Part shown: positions 1 through 11,101 of the stretch, piece after piece | Position numbering within the stretch: position 1 is the first letter of the stretch | Layout of the letters: each line of letters starts with the position of its first letter | Assembly (NCBI GenBank): GCA_963801855.1 | Contig: CAWDGK010000002.1 | Location: 1-64,000 of the forward strand | Origin: JACDAN01 sp963801855 | GTDB taxonomy: Bacteria > Actinomycetota > Thermoleophilia > Gaiellales > Gaiellaceae | DNA length: 64,000 bases | Direction of reading: 5' to 3' | Made by a program: the position numbers and the translations under genes | Notes under the pieces: generated by a model | The model's input: only the letters and a program-made list of their open reading frames with translations | The model's database searches: none | What the model was told of the DNA's origin: nothing

Positions 1-90
1 ACATCGACCTCGATTTCTAAAAGAGTCAAGGTCGACTCCGGGTCGTGGGGAGCCCGGAGCACTCTGTTTCAGAAGGGAGAGGGGATACGA

Positions 91-3000
91 ATGTCAGTGC
101 GAAAGCACCTGCTCACGGCGGGCGTGGTCAGCCGCCGTCTGCCTGCTCGTCGCCTCGGCCGCTAGCGGCTCGAGTGACCGGTCTGCGGCGGCAACGCCCG
201 GCAAGCTGGGCAAGGAGGACCGTGCGCTGCTCGCTCAGGCGCGCGCGAACGGTGACGCAACCGTCACGCTGCTGCTCGCGGCGAAGGACGGCCAGAACGC
301 GGCCGCCGTCGCCGCGCTCGAAGCGGCAGGCGCCACGGTCCAGTACCGGACGACGACGTGGCGTACCTGCGCGTCGAGATCGCGATCGACAACGCCGAGG
401 TGGTCGACTCGATCGACGCCGTGCAGTCCGCGGACGTCGACCAGATCGTCCCGCTGCCGTCGCCCGACCCCGACGCGAGCCAGCCGGCGCAGCCGCAGGT
501 CCCGCCGGGCCCGGCGACGCCGAAGGACAACCCGTACATGCCGATCGGCGAGATGGGCTCCGCCGCGTTCATCGCGGCGCACCCGACCTGGGACGGCCGC
601 GGGATCACGATCGGCATCGTCGACACCGGCGTCGACCTGCGCCATCCGTCGCTCGCGACGACGAGCACGGGCGAGCGGAAGATCCTCGACTGGGTCGCCG
701 GCACGGATCCCGTCACCGACAACGACCCGACGTGGCTCGAGAGCACGACCGACGTCAACGTCAAGGACGGGAAGTTCACGGTCGGCACGACCACGTACAC
801 CGCGCCGCGAACCGCGGTCACTTCTTCTGGAGCCAGTTCAACGAGGGCGACTCCCGCTTCACCGGAAGCGAGTACGGCAACGACATCAACCGCGACGGCA
901 ACCCGGCCGGCTCGAGCCGCCTCTTCGGCGTCCTCCGTGACGGCGACCGGGTCTGGGTCGACACCGACCAGGACCTGAGCTTCGCGGACGAGGACGGGAT
1001 CCGGCCGTACGCGAAGAACTTCGACGTCGACACGTTCGGCACCGACAATCCCGCCACCGCGGTGAAGGAAGTCGTGCCGTTCGTCGTCCAGACCGCCAAG
1101 CGCTCGGTGGGCACGCCCGCCGTCGAGAAGGTGTACGTCAACATCGGCATCGTCTCCGGCGCGCACGGCTCGCACGTCGCGGGCATCGCGTCCGGCAACA
1201 AGCTGTTCGGCGGCGAGATGAGCGGCCAGGCCCCGGGTGCGAAGCTCCTCTCGTCCCGCGCCTGCCTGTTCAACACGGGCTGCACGACCCACGCTCTCAC
1301 CGAGGGCATGATCTGGATCGTCCGCGACGGCGCCGACATCGTGAACATGAGCATCGGCGGCCTGCCGGCGCTCAACGACGGCTTCAACACGCGCTGCGAC
1401 ATCTACAACCGCCTGATCAACAAGAAGGGCGTGCAGATCGTCCTCTCGAACGGCAACAGCGGCCCCGGCCTGAACACCGCCGGCGATCCCGCCGTCTGCG
1501 CCGACGCGGTGGCATGGGCGCGTATCTCTCGAAGGCGTCGATGCGCTCGAACTACGGCGCCGACACGCCCTTCGACGACAACCTGAACTACTTCTCGTCG
1601 GTCGGCCCCGCCGAGGACGGCGGCTTCAAGCCCGAGGCGATCGCTCCGGGCTCGGCCGTCTCGACGACGCCCGAGTGGCAGGCCGGCGGCCCGGTGCCGG
1701 GCACGTACACGCTCCCGCCCGGGTACTCGATGTTCAACGGCACGTCGATGGCGTCGCCGCAGGGCGCGGGCGCGGGTGCGCTCCTGCTCTCGGCCGCCAA
1801 GGCGAGCGGCTTCAGCCCGAAGCCGGACCAGCTCCGCAAGGCGCTGCTCTCGACCGCCCGCTACATCGATCCGGCGCGCTTCACGGCCGCCGACGCAGGG
1901 CAACGGCCTGCTGAACGTGCCGGCGGCCTGGGACGTCCTCAAGACGAAGCCCGAGACGGTCGACTTCACCGCGACCGTGCCGGTCAACACCGTCCTGAGC
2001 GGCTTCCTGCAGACGCCGGGCGTCGGCACGGGGATCTACGACCGTGAGGGCGTGACCGTCGGTTCGCCGTACACGCGCACCTACACGATCACGCGCACGA
2101 ACGGCGGCAGCAACCCGCGCACGTTCAACCTCAACTGGGTCGGCAACGACGGCACGTTCAGCACGCCGGCGTCGATCACCCTGGCGAAGGACGTCGCGAC
2201 GTCGCTCGTCGTCAACATCAACCCGTCTGCGCCGGGGCTGCACTCGGCGATCCTGAACCTCGACGATCCGGCGAGCCCGGGCGTCGAGTTCCAGACGATG
2301 AACACGGTTGTCGCGCCGTATGCGTTCAACGCGGGGAACAACTACTCGAACGCGATCACCAGCACGGTCGGACGCGGACAGCAGCAGCACTACTTCTTCC
2401 ACGTCCCGGCCGGCACGCCGGCGCTCAAGGTCGATCTGGCCACGTCCGCGTCGACGACGCCGGGCACCGGCCAGATCCGGTTCCTGCGCTGGCATCCGTA
2501 CGGCCTCGGGATCGAGTCGAACGCGGTCTCCGAGTGCTACATCCCGGCGCGGAGACGGTCTGCGCCACGGGCAGCGCGACGAGCCGCACGGTCGCCAACC
2601 CGCTGGCCGGTGTGTGGGAGGTGACGGTCGACGCCCGCAGGACGTCGGACGCCGACTTCACGCCGTTCACGCTGACGGCGACGCTCATCGGCGCGACCGT
2701 CTCGCCGAACCCGGACGTGATTCCGTCGGCGACGATCGGTGTCCCGGTCGCCCGTTCGTACACGCTGACGAACATCTTCGGCGCGTTCACGGGCCGGGCA
2801 GTCGGAACGGCACTCGGCAGCGCACGCGTCGGGCCGTTCACGATCGCGCACCTCGCAGCAGCAGCAGTACCAGACGGTGATCCCGGCCGGAACGACGCAG
2901 TTCCGGGCGACGATCGGCAGCCCGTCCGATCCGGCAGCCGACCTCGACCTGTTCGTCTACCGGTGCAACCCGGGCTGCGTGCTGGTCGGCTCGAGTGCCG

Positions 3001-3326
3001 ACGGCGACTCGGAGGAGTCGGTCACGCTGACCAACCCGATCGCGGCGACGTACGTCGTCCTCGTGGACGGGTTCGACGTGCCGGCGGGGACGACGTCGTA
3101 CAAGTACGTCGACGTCTTCTTCAAGACGCCGTCGTTCGGCTCGATCGCCATCACGGACGCGAATGCGCTCCGTCCGGCGGGCGCGTCGTGGACGGTGCCG
3201 GCGACGGTGACGGCCAACGAGGCTCCGGCCGCCGGCCGCGTCCTCTTCGGCAACGTCGAGGTCAGGACCGACACGAACCTGCTGGTCGGTTCCGGCGACG
3301 TGATCGTCCAGAGCGTCACGCCCTAG
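91..3326 (+). CDS. Secreted subtilase (S8), tripeptidyl-peptidase-II-like, frameshifted
   Basis: Secreted serine peptidase of the subtilisin family. ATG at 91 follows a good ribosome site (AGAAGGGAGAGG, 71-82) and opens a signal peptide (VCLLVASAASG). All three catalytic motifs are visible: Asp in IVDTGVD (near 620), His in HGSHVAG (near 1170) and Ser in FNGTSMASP (near 1740). The roughly 180-residue insert between Asp and His, and the long beta-rich C-terminal part, resemble TPP-II-like subtilases. Total about 1,075 codons. The reading frame changes about seven times (near 128, 355, 810, 1511, 1899, 2535, 2850), yet homology continues smoothly and no domain is lost, so I read these as sequence errors. 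It is a stand-alone gene ending at a strong terminator and convergent with the dehydratase operon. Family assignment is firm; the substrate is unknown. Confidence 0.85.
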
Positions 3327-3348
3327 CCTGCGACCAGGCAACGGGTAA

Positions 3349-3389
3349 ACGACAGAGGGCCCCGCTCCGGCGGGGCCCTCTTCTGTCGT
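3349..3389. terminator. Strong bidirectional hairpin terminator
   Basis: AGGGCCCCGC (3356-3365) pairs with GCGGGGCCCT (3370-3379) around a TCCG loop. The stem is extended by ACGACAG/CTGTCGT outer arms after a 3-nt bulge. It lies between the convergent subtilase and diol dehydratase genes and would stop both transcripts. Confidence 0.8.
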
Positions 3390-5626
3390 CTAGACGCGCG
3401 CTTCGACGAGCGCGAGCTCGACCGGCGGCGGCGCCGCGATCGACCTCCGCCGTCTCGCGTGCGTGCAGCAGCGTCGTGTGCACGATCAGCTTCGCGCGCG
3501 CGAAGTTGTCGAGCACCGTCGGCACCGGCGCGACGGCGCGGCCGAGCGCGTAGCCGGCGGCGTTGCGCCCGATCTGGCGGTACGACTCGAGCGTCAGCGA
3601 CGGCGCCATGCCGAAGAGCTCGAGGTTGTCGAGCGGCTCGAGGTCGGCGCGGTGGATCAGCGCCGTGCCCTTCGACTGGAGGCCGACGGCGATGCCGGAG
3701 CCGGAGAGGCGCGCGCCGTCGTGGCCGATGAAGGCGACGTCGCGCGAGCGCCGGACGCGGACGATTCGCGGCTCCGCTCCCTCCTCGCGGACGCCGGCGA
3801 CGAGCTCCGCGAGCACGTCGCGGTGCGCGAGGCCGCCGATCGTCTCGGACAGAGCGCCGGCGAACGCCGGCCCGACCGCGATCACGACCTCGTCCGGATC
3901 TGTCGCCGAGCACGGCAACAGACAGCTCCTCGACCGCGTCGCTCGGTGCCCTGCGCCGCGCCGAGCAGGCGCGCGTCGATCGCGTACGGCAGCGGCTGCA
4001 GCCGCTGCCAGCGCTCGCCCTCGAGCCGGTAGCCCGTGCCCGGGCCGGTGTAGTCGTTCCCGTCGTTCACGGCCGAGACGACGGTGCCGTCCGGCGCGAC
4101 GATCGCCGAGGTCTGCAGGTAGTCCGCGGCGACCCGCTGGCGCTGCAGCTCGAAGACCGCCGCGGCCACGTCGGGGAAGCCGCGCTCGTCGAGCGCGCGG
4201 GCGACGTCGAGCGCGCTCAGGCCCTCCGACGAGCACGCGGTCGGCGGCGACGACGTCGGCGGCGCGGTCGCGGTCGGGCAGGTCGCGCGAGTCGAGGCAC
4301 GTCGTCGCGAGCTGCACCTCCTCGTCGGTGATCGGCGGAAAGCCGAACGCGTCGAACACGGCCTGCACCGCGCGCGCCGCCCGCTCGCGCACGGCGAGCG
4401 CCTCGGCTTCGTCGAGCGGCTCGATGCCCGCGTCGACCTGCCAGTCGCGCTGGATCGTCAGCCACTCGTCCAGGTCGTCGGAGTCGTAGTTGCCGCCGCC
4501 GAACATGTTGTCGTAGCGCGGCATCGCCGAGTAGCCGGAGGTGACGAAGTCGGTCCCGGGCAGGAACTGCCCCATCAGCTTCGCCGTCTTGCGGATCGCC
4601 GAGTGGCTCGAGATCGCGTCGTTGCCGGAGGCGACCTCGAGGTCGAGCCAGGCGGCGAGCACGTTCTCGGCCAGGATCTCGCGCGTGCCGCCCGGCACGG
4701 CGAGCACGAGCGCGACGCACGAGATCGAGCCGTTCTGGACGCCCTGCGAGCCCGCCGCGCGGACGAGCGCGAGGCAGCGCGCCTCGAGGTACAGCATCGA
4801 CTTCCCCTCCGACTCGCCCATCAGCGCCTCGGAGCCGCCGCCGGAGGTGAAGCGCACCTTGACGCCGCGCGACGCGTACGCGGAGGCGAGGAACGCCTTC
4901 GACCAGGGCGTGTCGTCGCCGTCGACGAACACGGGCTCGGTCCCGTAGACGGAGAGCGTCTCCGCGTACGTGACGAGACCCTGGATCGCGAGCCGCAGGT
5001 TCAGGCGCTCCTCGACCGCGCACTGCGTCAGCACGCCCGGCCGCCCGGTCTGCGAGCCGACGAGGATCGCGATCGCGTTCAGCGGCGCGTAGCGGGAGAC
5101 GCCGACGGTCGTCTCGATCTCGGCGAAGCCGCGCGCGGCGGCCTCGGCCGCGTCGGCCGCGAGCAGCGCCGGGTTCTCCTTCAGGTTCGTCACGTGCGCC
5201 TGGTTCGCGGGCGCGCGCCGTGCGCGCAGCTTCTTCAGCGCGAACATCAGCTCGACCGGGTCGAGCATCGCGATCACGCGCGCGAGCCGCGCCGGCGTCA
5301 GCCCTCGCGAGAGCCGCACGAGCTCTGCGCGCGTGACGTCGACGTCGACGAGCATCCGCGCGATCTCGGCGTCGTCGAGCGCGGCCGCCTCGCGCGCGAC
5401 GTCGAGGTCGAGGCCGTAGCGGACGACGAAGTGGTCGAGCGCGTCCCAGTCGCTCCTCGCGCCGGCCGTCGAGCTCGACGACGCGGCCGTCCTCGATCAC
5501 GAGCGACGGCTCCGGGTCGTTCGGGCCGTTCATCGCGACGAGGCCGAGCTCCGCGAGCGGCTCGATCAGCAGCTCGCGGCGGAGCTCGCGCTGCTCGCGC
5601 GCGACGAACGCGGTCCGACCTCTCGC
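3390..5626 (-). CDS. B12-dependent diol/glycerol dehydratase, large+medium subunits (apparent fusion), frameshifted
   Basis: Adenosylcobalamin-dependent dehydratase (PduC/DhaB1-like large part, PduD/DhaB2-like medium part) converting 1,2-diols or glycerol to aldehydes. Large-subunit hallmarks in order: MNGPNDPEPS start region, RYAPLNAIAILVGSQTGRPG, YGTEPVFVDGDDTPWSK, SYASRG-type substrate pocket, GKSMLYLEARC, FLPGTDFVTSGYSAMPRYDN, and SAVNDGNDYTGPGTGYRL near 4050. Medium-subunit hallmarks follow: DEVVIAVGPAFAGAL, RLSGSGIAVGLQSKGT, LELFGMAPSLTLESYRQIG, ending PVELALVEARV-stop at 3390. Coding runs from the large into the medium part with no start codon between, so the two look fused. About eight frame changes occur. 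The first ATG is at 5533, but the conserved N-terminus extends to about 5620 without a clear start. No reactivase or microcompartment genes are in view. Confidence 0.85.
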
Positions 5627-6029
5627 TCAGCCGGCAAGCAGGCCTCGCTCGGCGTACACCTGCGCCGCCTCGCGGACGAAGGCGGCGGTTCCGGGCGCGT
5701 CCCAGCCGTCGAGCTGCTCCGCCCACGCCTCGAGCTCCGCCGCGGTCGAGCGGCGCGGACGGAGCGCGGTGTAGATCGCGAGGATCGTCTCGTCCGGCAG
5801 CGGCGCCAGCTCCGCGGCGCGCAGCAGGTTGTCGGCGAGCTGCGTCCGTCCCGCCGCCGCGGGCGACCTCGGCCTGGAGGCGCAGCGTCTCGGGCGTCGC
5901 GCGCAGCTCGGCCGCGGTGACGCGGTCGTCGTGCAGCGTCAGCTCGTCGAGCGGGATGCCACCGGGCGTGCGAACGAGGTCGGGCCGGCTCGTTCCGAGC
6001 GGATAGTCGCGGCTCGGATCGAAGCTCAC
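5627..6029 (-). CDS. Diol/glycerol dehydratase small subunit (PduE-like)
   Basis: Small subunit of the B12-dependent dehydratase. It starts at GTG 6029 (SFDPSRDYPLG) and shows the family signature ELRATPETLRLQAEVA, then (after one frame change near 5860) ALRPRRSTAAELEAWAEQL and AAFVREAAQVYAERGLL. About 134 codons, slightly shorter than enterobacterial PduE because the N-terminal encapsulation/extension peptide is absent. That fits an enzyme not packed into a microcompartment. It is the first gene of the minus operon; its TGA at 5627-5629 almost touches the large subunit. The order E-C-D differs from the usual C-D-E. Confidence 0.82.
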
Positions 6030-6054
6030 GCGCAAAACGGTATAGAAATAGCCG
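6030..6054. promoter_or_regulatory. Compact divergent promoter, probably leaderless on both sides
   Basis: Only 25 bp separate the GTG start of the dehydratase small subunit (minus) from the GTG start of the SDR (plus). The only AT-rich stretch is TATAGAAATA at 6041-6050. TATAGA at 6041-6046 can be the plus-strand -10 box, and its complement TATACC (6044-6039) the minus one. Both would place transcription at or just before the start codons, so both mRNAs would be leaderless or nearly so. Inference from sequence only. Confidence 0.45.
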
Positions 6055-6741
6055 GTGGCCAACCACTACGACTTCGAGGGTCGCGTCGCGCTCGTCACCG
6101 GCGGCGCGAGCGGCATCGGAGCCGCCGCGGTCGAGCGGCTGCGCGCCGGCGGCGCCGAGGTCCACGTCTTCGATCTCGCGCAGGGCGACGACGTCCGCGA
6201 CTCGGCGCAGCTGAACGCGGCGGTCGAGCGGCTGCCGCGGCTCGACGTGCTCGTCTGCTGCGCGGGGGTCGGCGGCGACTCGCTCCACACCGAGGACGTC
6301 AGCGACGAGGAGTGGGAGCGCGTGCACGCGATCAACCTGAACGGCGTCTTCTACGCGAACCGCGCCGCGCTCCCGAAGATGAAGGCGAACGGCTACGGGC
6401 GGATCGTCAACGTCGCCTCGATCGCCGGCAAGGAGGGCAACCCGATGGCCGGCGCGTACTCGTCCTCGAAGGCGGCGGTGATCGGCGTCACGAAGTCGAT
6501 CGGCAAGGACGTCGCCGGCACCGGCATCCTCGTCAACTGCATCGCGCCGGCCGTGATCAACACGCCGATCCTCGAGCAGCTCTCGCAGGAGCACATCGAC
6601 TTCATGACGTCGCGGATCCCGCTCGGCCGCGTCGGCGAGCCGAGCGAGGTCGCGGCGCTGATCTGCTGGCTCGCGAGCGAGGAGATGACCTTCTCGACCG
6701 GAGCCTGCTTCGACATCTCCGGCGGCCGGGCGACCTATTGA
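6055..6741 (+). CDS. SDR-family NAD(P)-dependent oxidoreductase
   Basis: Classical short-chain dehydrogenase, 228 residues and intact. Cofactor loop TGGASGIG (residues 17-24), NAG-equivalent CCAGVGG, catalytic Ser in NVASIAG, and Tyr-Lys in YSSSK. It has the usual C-terminal PLGRVGEPSEVA and DISGG. It heads a tightly packed plus-strand set (SDR, FAH-fold dehydratase, aldehyde dehydrogenase, epimerase) with overlapping stops and starts (the next gene can start at TTG 6738). In that context a sugar or sugar-alcohol dehydrogenase role (XylB-like) is plausible. From sequence alone substrate and NAD/NADP preference are not decided. Confidence 0.85.
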   Translation: MANHYDFEGRVALVTGGASGIGAAAVERLRAGGAEVHVFDLAQGDDVRDSAQLNAAVERLPRLDVLVCCAGVGGDSLHTEDVSDEEWERVHAINLNGVFYANRAALPKMKANGYGRIVNVASIAGKEGNPMAGAYSSSKAAVIGVTKSIGKDVAGTGILVNCIAPAVINTPILEQLSQEHIDFMTSRIPLGRVGEPSEVAALICWLASEEMTFSTGACFDISGGRATY

Positions 6742-7579
6742 GGCGCTTCGTCCGCGCGGAGGCCGGTGGGAACGGGCCGCGTGTGGGCCGGATCGAGGGC
6801 GAGGCCGTCGCGATGCTCGACCACGACGATCCGCTCGCGGCTCTGGCCGGCGAGGGCGAGGTCACCGGCCACTGGGATCTCGCCGAGCTGACGCTGCTCG
6901 CGCCGATCGACGCGCCGGAGATCTGGTGCGCCGGCGTCACGTACGAGCGCAGCCGCGACGCGCGGCTCGAGGAGGCGCAGACCGAGGCGCGCGACGTCTA
7001 CGCGCTCGTCTACGACGCCGACCGGCCGGAGCTCTTCCTGAAGGACGCGCAGATGCGCCGCACGGTCGGCCCGGGCGGCCCGATCCGCGTGCGCAGCGAC
7101 TCGAGCTGGATGGTGCCGGAGCCCGAGCTCGGCGGTCGTGCTCGGCGAGGGCGGCGAGCCGGTGGCGGTCACGATCGGCAACGACGTCTCGAGCCGCGAC
7201 ATCGAGGGCGCGAACCCGCTCTACATCCCGCAGGCCAAGGTCTTCGCCGGCGCGTGCGCGATCGGGCCGGCGCTCGCGGTGCCGGACGACTGGGACGGCG
7301 CCGTTCCCGATCCGGCTGCGGATCACGGACGCCGACGGAGCCGAGCTCTTCGCCGGCGAGACCTCGACCGCGCGGATGAAGCGCTCGCCGCGCGAGCTCG
7401 CCGAGTGGGTGCTGCGGGACAACCCGGTCCCGCCCGGCTCCGTCCTGCTGACCGGCACCGGGCTCGTGCCGCCCGACGAGTACACGCTCGAGCCCGGCCA
7501 CACCGTCGAGATCGAGATCGAGGGCATCGGCGTGCTCGTCGAACACGGTCGCCGCCTGAGCGTTACCGTGCCGATATGA
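6738..7579 (+). CDS. FAH-fold protein, 2-keto-3-deoxy-pentonate dehydratase-like, frameshifted
   Basis: Fumarylacetoacetate-hydrolase-superfamily enzyme of about 280 residues. Motifs: WCAGVTYERS, ELFLKDAQMRRTVGPG, IGNDVSSRDIEGANPLYIPQ, KVFAGACAIGP and PGSVLLTGTGLVPP. The NPLYIPQAK segment is typical of the subgroup that dehydrates 2-keto-3-deoxy-D-arabinonate or -xylonate to 2-oxoglutarate semialdehyde (KdaD/XylX-like). The following aldehyde dehydrogenase would oxidise exactly that product. Two frame changes (near 7125 and 7310). Start is probably TTG 6738 overlapping the SDR stop; the stop overlaps the next ATG (ATGA at 7576). Confidence 0.72.
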
Positions 7580-9040
7580 CCGAGACCGTCGACGCACCCA
7601 CTCGCCCAGACCGGCCGCAACTACGTCGGCGGCGCCTGGGTTCCCGCCGCCTCCGGCGAGACGTACACGAAGCTGAACCCGATGCGGCCCTCCGAGGTCG
7701 TCGGCGAGTTCTCGTCGTCGAGCGAGGCCGACGCGGACGCCGCGGTCGCGGCGGCCGAGGCCGCGTTCGCGGAGTGGGCGGCGCTGCCGATGGCGCGCCG
7801 CGCCGCGTATCTGAACGCCGCCGCGTCGATCCTCGAGGCGCGCATCGAGCAGGTCGCGCGCGACATGACGACCGAGATGGGCAAGCCGCTGCGCGAGGCG
7901 CGCGGCGAGGCGGGACGCGCGGCGCAGATCCTGCGCTTCGCGGCGAGCGAGGCGTTCCGCTCGGTCGGCGAGCACTTCGAGCAGGCCGCGACGGGCGCGC
8001 AGGTGTCGACGCGGCGCCGGCCGGTCGGCGTCGTCGCGCTGATCACGCCGTGGAACTTCCCGATCGCGATCCCGATCTGGAAGCTCGCGCCGGCGCTGAT
8101 CTACGGCAACACCGTCGTGCTCAAGCTCGCCTACGAGGCGCCGCGCACGGGCCTGCACATCGCCGAGGCGTTCGCGGAGGCGGAGCTGCCGGCGGGCGTG
8201 CTCAACGTCCTGATCGGCCGCGGCTCGACGGTCGGCGCGGCGCTCGTGTCCGACCCGCGCGTGCGCGCGATCTCGTTCACCGGCTCGGTCGCGACCGGCC
8301 ACTCGGTGCGCGACGAGGCGACGAAGGCGGGCAAGCGCGTCCAGCTCGAGCTCGGCGGCCACAACCCGCTGATCGTCACGGCCGACGCCGATCTCGGCCG
8401 CGCCGTCGAGGCGGCGTACGCCGGCGCGTTCTGGTCGGCGGGCCAGAAGTGCACGGCGACGCGGCGGATCTACGTCCAGGACGCGGTCTACGACGCGTTC
8501 AAGCAGCAGCTGCTCGCGCGCATCGAGCGCGGCAAGGTCGGCGACCCGCTCGACCCCGACGTCGAGGTCGGGCCGATCGTCAACGAGCAGCAGTTCGACG
8601 AGATCGTCGCGGCGATCGAGCGCGGCAAGCAGGAGGGCGGCACCGTGCTCACCGGCGGCGAGCGGGCGGACGACGAGGCCTACCTGATCGCGCCGACCGT
8701 GTTCGAGGGCGTCGCGCGACGACGCGTTCCTCTCGTGCGAGGAGGTCTTCGGCCCGGTCACGTCGCTCTACCGCTACGCGACGCTCGACGAGGCGCTGCG
8801 GCGCGCGAACGCGACCGAGTTCGGGCTCTCGGCCGCGATCTTCACGTCGAGCCTCGCCGACGCGACACGCTTCCAGAACGAGGCGCAGGCGGGGCTGCTC
8901 CACGTCAACTCGCAGACCGCCGGCGCCGACGTGCACGTGCCGTTCGGCGGCATCAAGTCGAGCGGCTTCGGCCCGCACGAGCAGGGCCGCGCCGCGATCG
9001 AGTTCTACACCGAGACCGTCACGGTCTACGTCGACCTTGA
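7576..9040 (+). CDS. Aldehyde dehydrogenase, candidate 2-oxoglutarate semialdehyde dehydrogenase, frameshifted
   Basis: NAD(P)-dependent ALDH of about 485 residues. TPWNFPIAIP (oxyanion/cofactor region), FTGSVATG (Rossmann), ELGGHNPLIV (general-base Glu), SAGQKCTATRR (catalytic Cys), and EEVFGPV after a frame change near 8715; it ends HVPFGGIKSSGFGPHEQG. The ATG at 7576 overlaps the preceding stop. Frame changes near 7620 and 8715; a third near 9036 is needed to reach the TGA at 9038-9040. The family includes 2-oxoglutarate semialdehyde dehydrogenases of the Weimberg and pentose-oxidation routes, and its place directly after a KdaD/XylX-like protein supports that role. Substrate is inferred from context. 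Confidence 0.8.
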
Positions 9041-9963
9041 GCGAGAACGGTTCCTCGTCACGGGCGCGCTCGGCTGCATCGGCGCGTGGACGTGCGCGCT
9101 GCTCGCCGAGGAGGGCGTCGACGTCGTCGGCTTCGACTTCGGCACCGACGACCGCCGCCTGCGGCTCGTCACCGACGCCGAGATCCCGCTCGTGCAGGGC
9201 GACATCGTCGACGGGAAGGCGTTCGCGCGGCCTGCTCGACGAGCACGCGATCACGCACGTGATCCATCTCGCGGCGCTGCTGCTGCCGCAGATCAAGCCC
9301 GATCCGCCCTACGGCACCGCCGTCAACATCGGCGGGACGGTCAACGTGCTCGACGCCGCGAAGACGCGCGGGATCCAGGTCGCGTACGCGAGCTCGGCGG
9401 CGGTGTACTCGACGGCCGACGACGACGGCGGCGCGGTCTCCAACGACGCGATCGGCCACCCGACGACGTTCTACGGCGTGCACAAGCAGGCGTGCGAGGG
9501 GATGGCGCGGATCTTCTGGCAGGAGGAGCAGGTGCCGTCGATCGGCATCCGGCCCTGGATCGTCTACGGCCCCGGCCGCGACAACGGCCTCACCGCCTCG
9601 CCGACGCTCGCGATGGCCGCGGCCGCCGCGGGCGAGGACTACCGGATCGCGTTCGGCGGCCGGACGCAGCTGCAGTACGCACCCGACACCGCGCGCGTCT
9701 TCATCGCCGCGGCGCGCGCCGCGACCGAGGGAGCGCGCGTCTTCCATCTCGGCGGGCCGGTGGTCTCGCTGACGGAGGTCGCCGCCGCGATCGAGGCGGC
9801 CGCGCCCGGCGTCTCGATCACGGTCGACGAGGCGACGATCCTTCCGTTCCCGGAGGAGTTCGACGGCGCGCCGCTCGACGAGGCGCTGGGCGGGATCGAG
9901 TGGACGCCGCTGCAGGAGGGCGTCAGCGCTACCGTCGAGCGCCTGCGAGCCGTGCGGGCGTGA
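9037..9963 (+). CDS. NAD-dependent epimerase/dehydratase (extended SDR)
   Basis: Sugar-type extended SDR of about 305 residues: N-terminal LVTGALGCIGAW (GxxGxxG), HVIHLAALLLPQ, catalytic SSAAVYS and YGVHKQ (Tyr-x3-Lys), GIRPWIVYGPGRDNG. Start is probably TTG 9037 overlapping the ALDH stop (TTGA). One frame change near 9230. It ends at 9963, running 35 bp into the convergent MFS gene. It likely acts on a sugar or sugar lactone, perhaps as a sugar/uronate dehydrogenase as known for some members. Inference from operon context. Confidence 0.75.
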   Translation: MSENGSSSRARSAASARGRARCSPRRASTSSASTSAPTTAACGSSPTPRSRSCRATSSTGRRSRGLLDEHAITHVIHLAALLLPQIKPDPPYGTAVNIGGTVNVLDAAKTRGIQVAYASSAAVYSTADDDGGAVSNDAIGHPTTFYGVHKQACEGMARIFWQEEQVPSIGIRPWIVYGPGRDNGLTASPTLAMAAAAAGEDYRIAFGGRTQLQYAPDTARVFIAAARAATEGARVFHLGGPVVSLTEVAAAIEAAAPGVSITVDEATILPFPEEFDGAPLDEALGGIEWTPLQEGVSATVERLRAVRA

Positions 9964-11093
9964 GCGACGAGTCGACCGCGAAGAGCACGGCGGTGAAGCC
10001 GACGAGCACCCAGAGCACGACGCCGTAGCCGCTGCTCGCGTCGCGGATCGCGCCGAGCACGAACGGCGACATCGCCGAGAGCGAGTAGCCCGCACCGAGC
10101 ATCAGGCCGGTGTACGCGGCCACCTCGGCCGGCCCGCGACCGACGTCGAGCGGCAGCGCCATCGTCAGCGAGAAGAGCGGCCCGATCGTCGCGCCGAGCA
10201 GGAACGCCCACAGGAAGCCGGCGTCCGGCACCAGCACGACGCCGAGCATCGACAGGAAGCCCAGACCGGCGCAGCCCGCCATCCAGGCCCGGCGCGACCA
10301 CATCCGGTCGGCGAGCCACGCGACGGCGAGGCCCGCGGCGATCTGCGTCGCGTTCAGCACGGCGAGCAGCGCGCCCGCCTTCTCCTCGCTCCAGCCGCGC
10401 TCGACGTAGACGTCCGGAAGCCAGGCGTTGAGCCCGTAGTACGTGGCGGACATGAAGAAGAACGCGGCGACGAGCCGCCAGCCGAGCGAGCTCCGCCAGG
10501 GGAGCGCGAGCGGCCGCGGCACCGAGGCGGCCACACGCCCGCGCTCGACCCGCGTGAGCACGAGCCAGAGCACGAACAGCGCCGAGCGTCACCGCGGAGA
10601 ACACGAGCAGCGGGTCGCGCCAGTCTCCGAGCGCGTGCTCGAGCGGGACGGCCGTCGCCGAGGACACGGTGGCGCCGACGTTGATCCCGGCCGCGTAGAC
10701 GCCGGTCGCGAACACCGGCCGGTCGGCGAAGCGCTCCTTGACGGCGACGGGCAGCAGCGCGTTCCCGAGCCCCATGCCGATGCCGACCGGGATCGTCAGC
10801 AGGATCAGCAGCGCCACGCCGGGCGCGAACGCCCGCGCGAGCCCGAAGACGCCGATCAGCGCGAGCGCCGCCGCGAGCGCGTGGCGCGAGCCGAGCCGCT
10901 GCGAGAGGAACGCCGCCGGCGGCGCGAACAGGCCCATGCACAGCACGGGAATCGTCGAGAGCAAGCCGACGACCGCGTGTGACGTGTCGAGATCGAGCTG
11001 GATCGACGGGATCAGCGGGCCGAGGCCGACCAGCTGCGGCCGCAGCGCCAGCGCTCCGAGGAAGAGCGCCGCGAGAAGTGCGCCCCGCCTCAA
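9929..11093 (-). CDS. MFS transporter, CynX/NimT-like
   Basis: Twelve-helix major facilitator of about 388 residues. It opens RRGALLAALFLGALALRPQ, followed by GPLIPSIQLDLDTSHAVVG, typical of the cyanate-permease-like CynX/NimT branch. Later helices: FFFMSATYYGLNAWLP, TQIAAGLAVAWLADRM, GPLFSLTMALPLDVG, and a final WVLVGFTAVLFAV. One frame change near 10590. It is convergent with the epimerase (35-bp overlap) and heads a minus-strand run with the monooxygenase and FAH genes. It probably imports a small organic acid or sugar acid; the real substrate is unknown. Confidence 0.78.
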
Positions 11094-11101
11094 GGACGGC
11101 C

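Noticed and set aside
3390..6029. Pdu-type bacterial microcompartment operon
   Set aside because: No BMC shell genes, no encapsulation peptides and no aldehyde/alcohol dehydrogenase or phosphotransacylase companions of the Pdu type adjacent.
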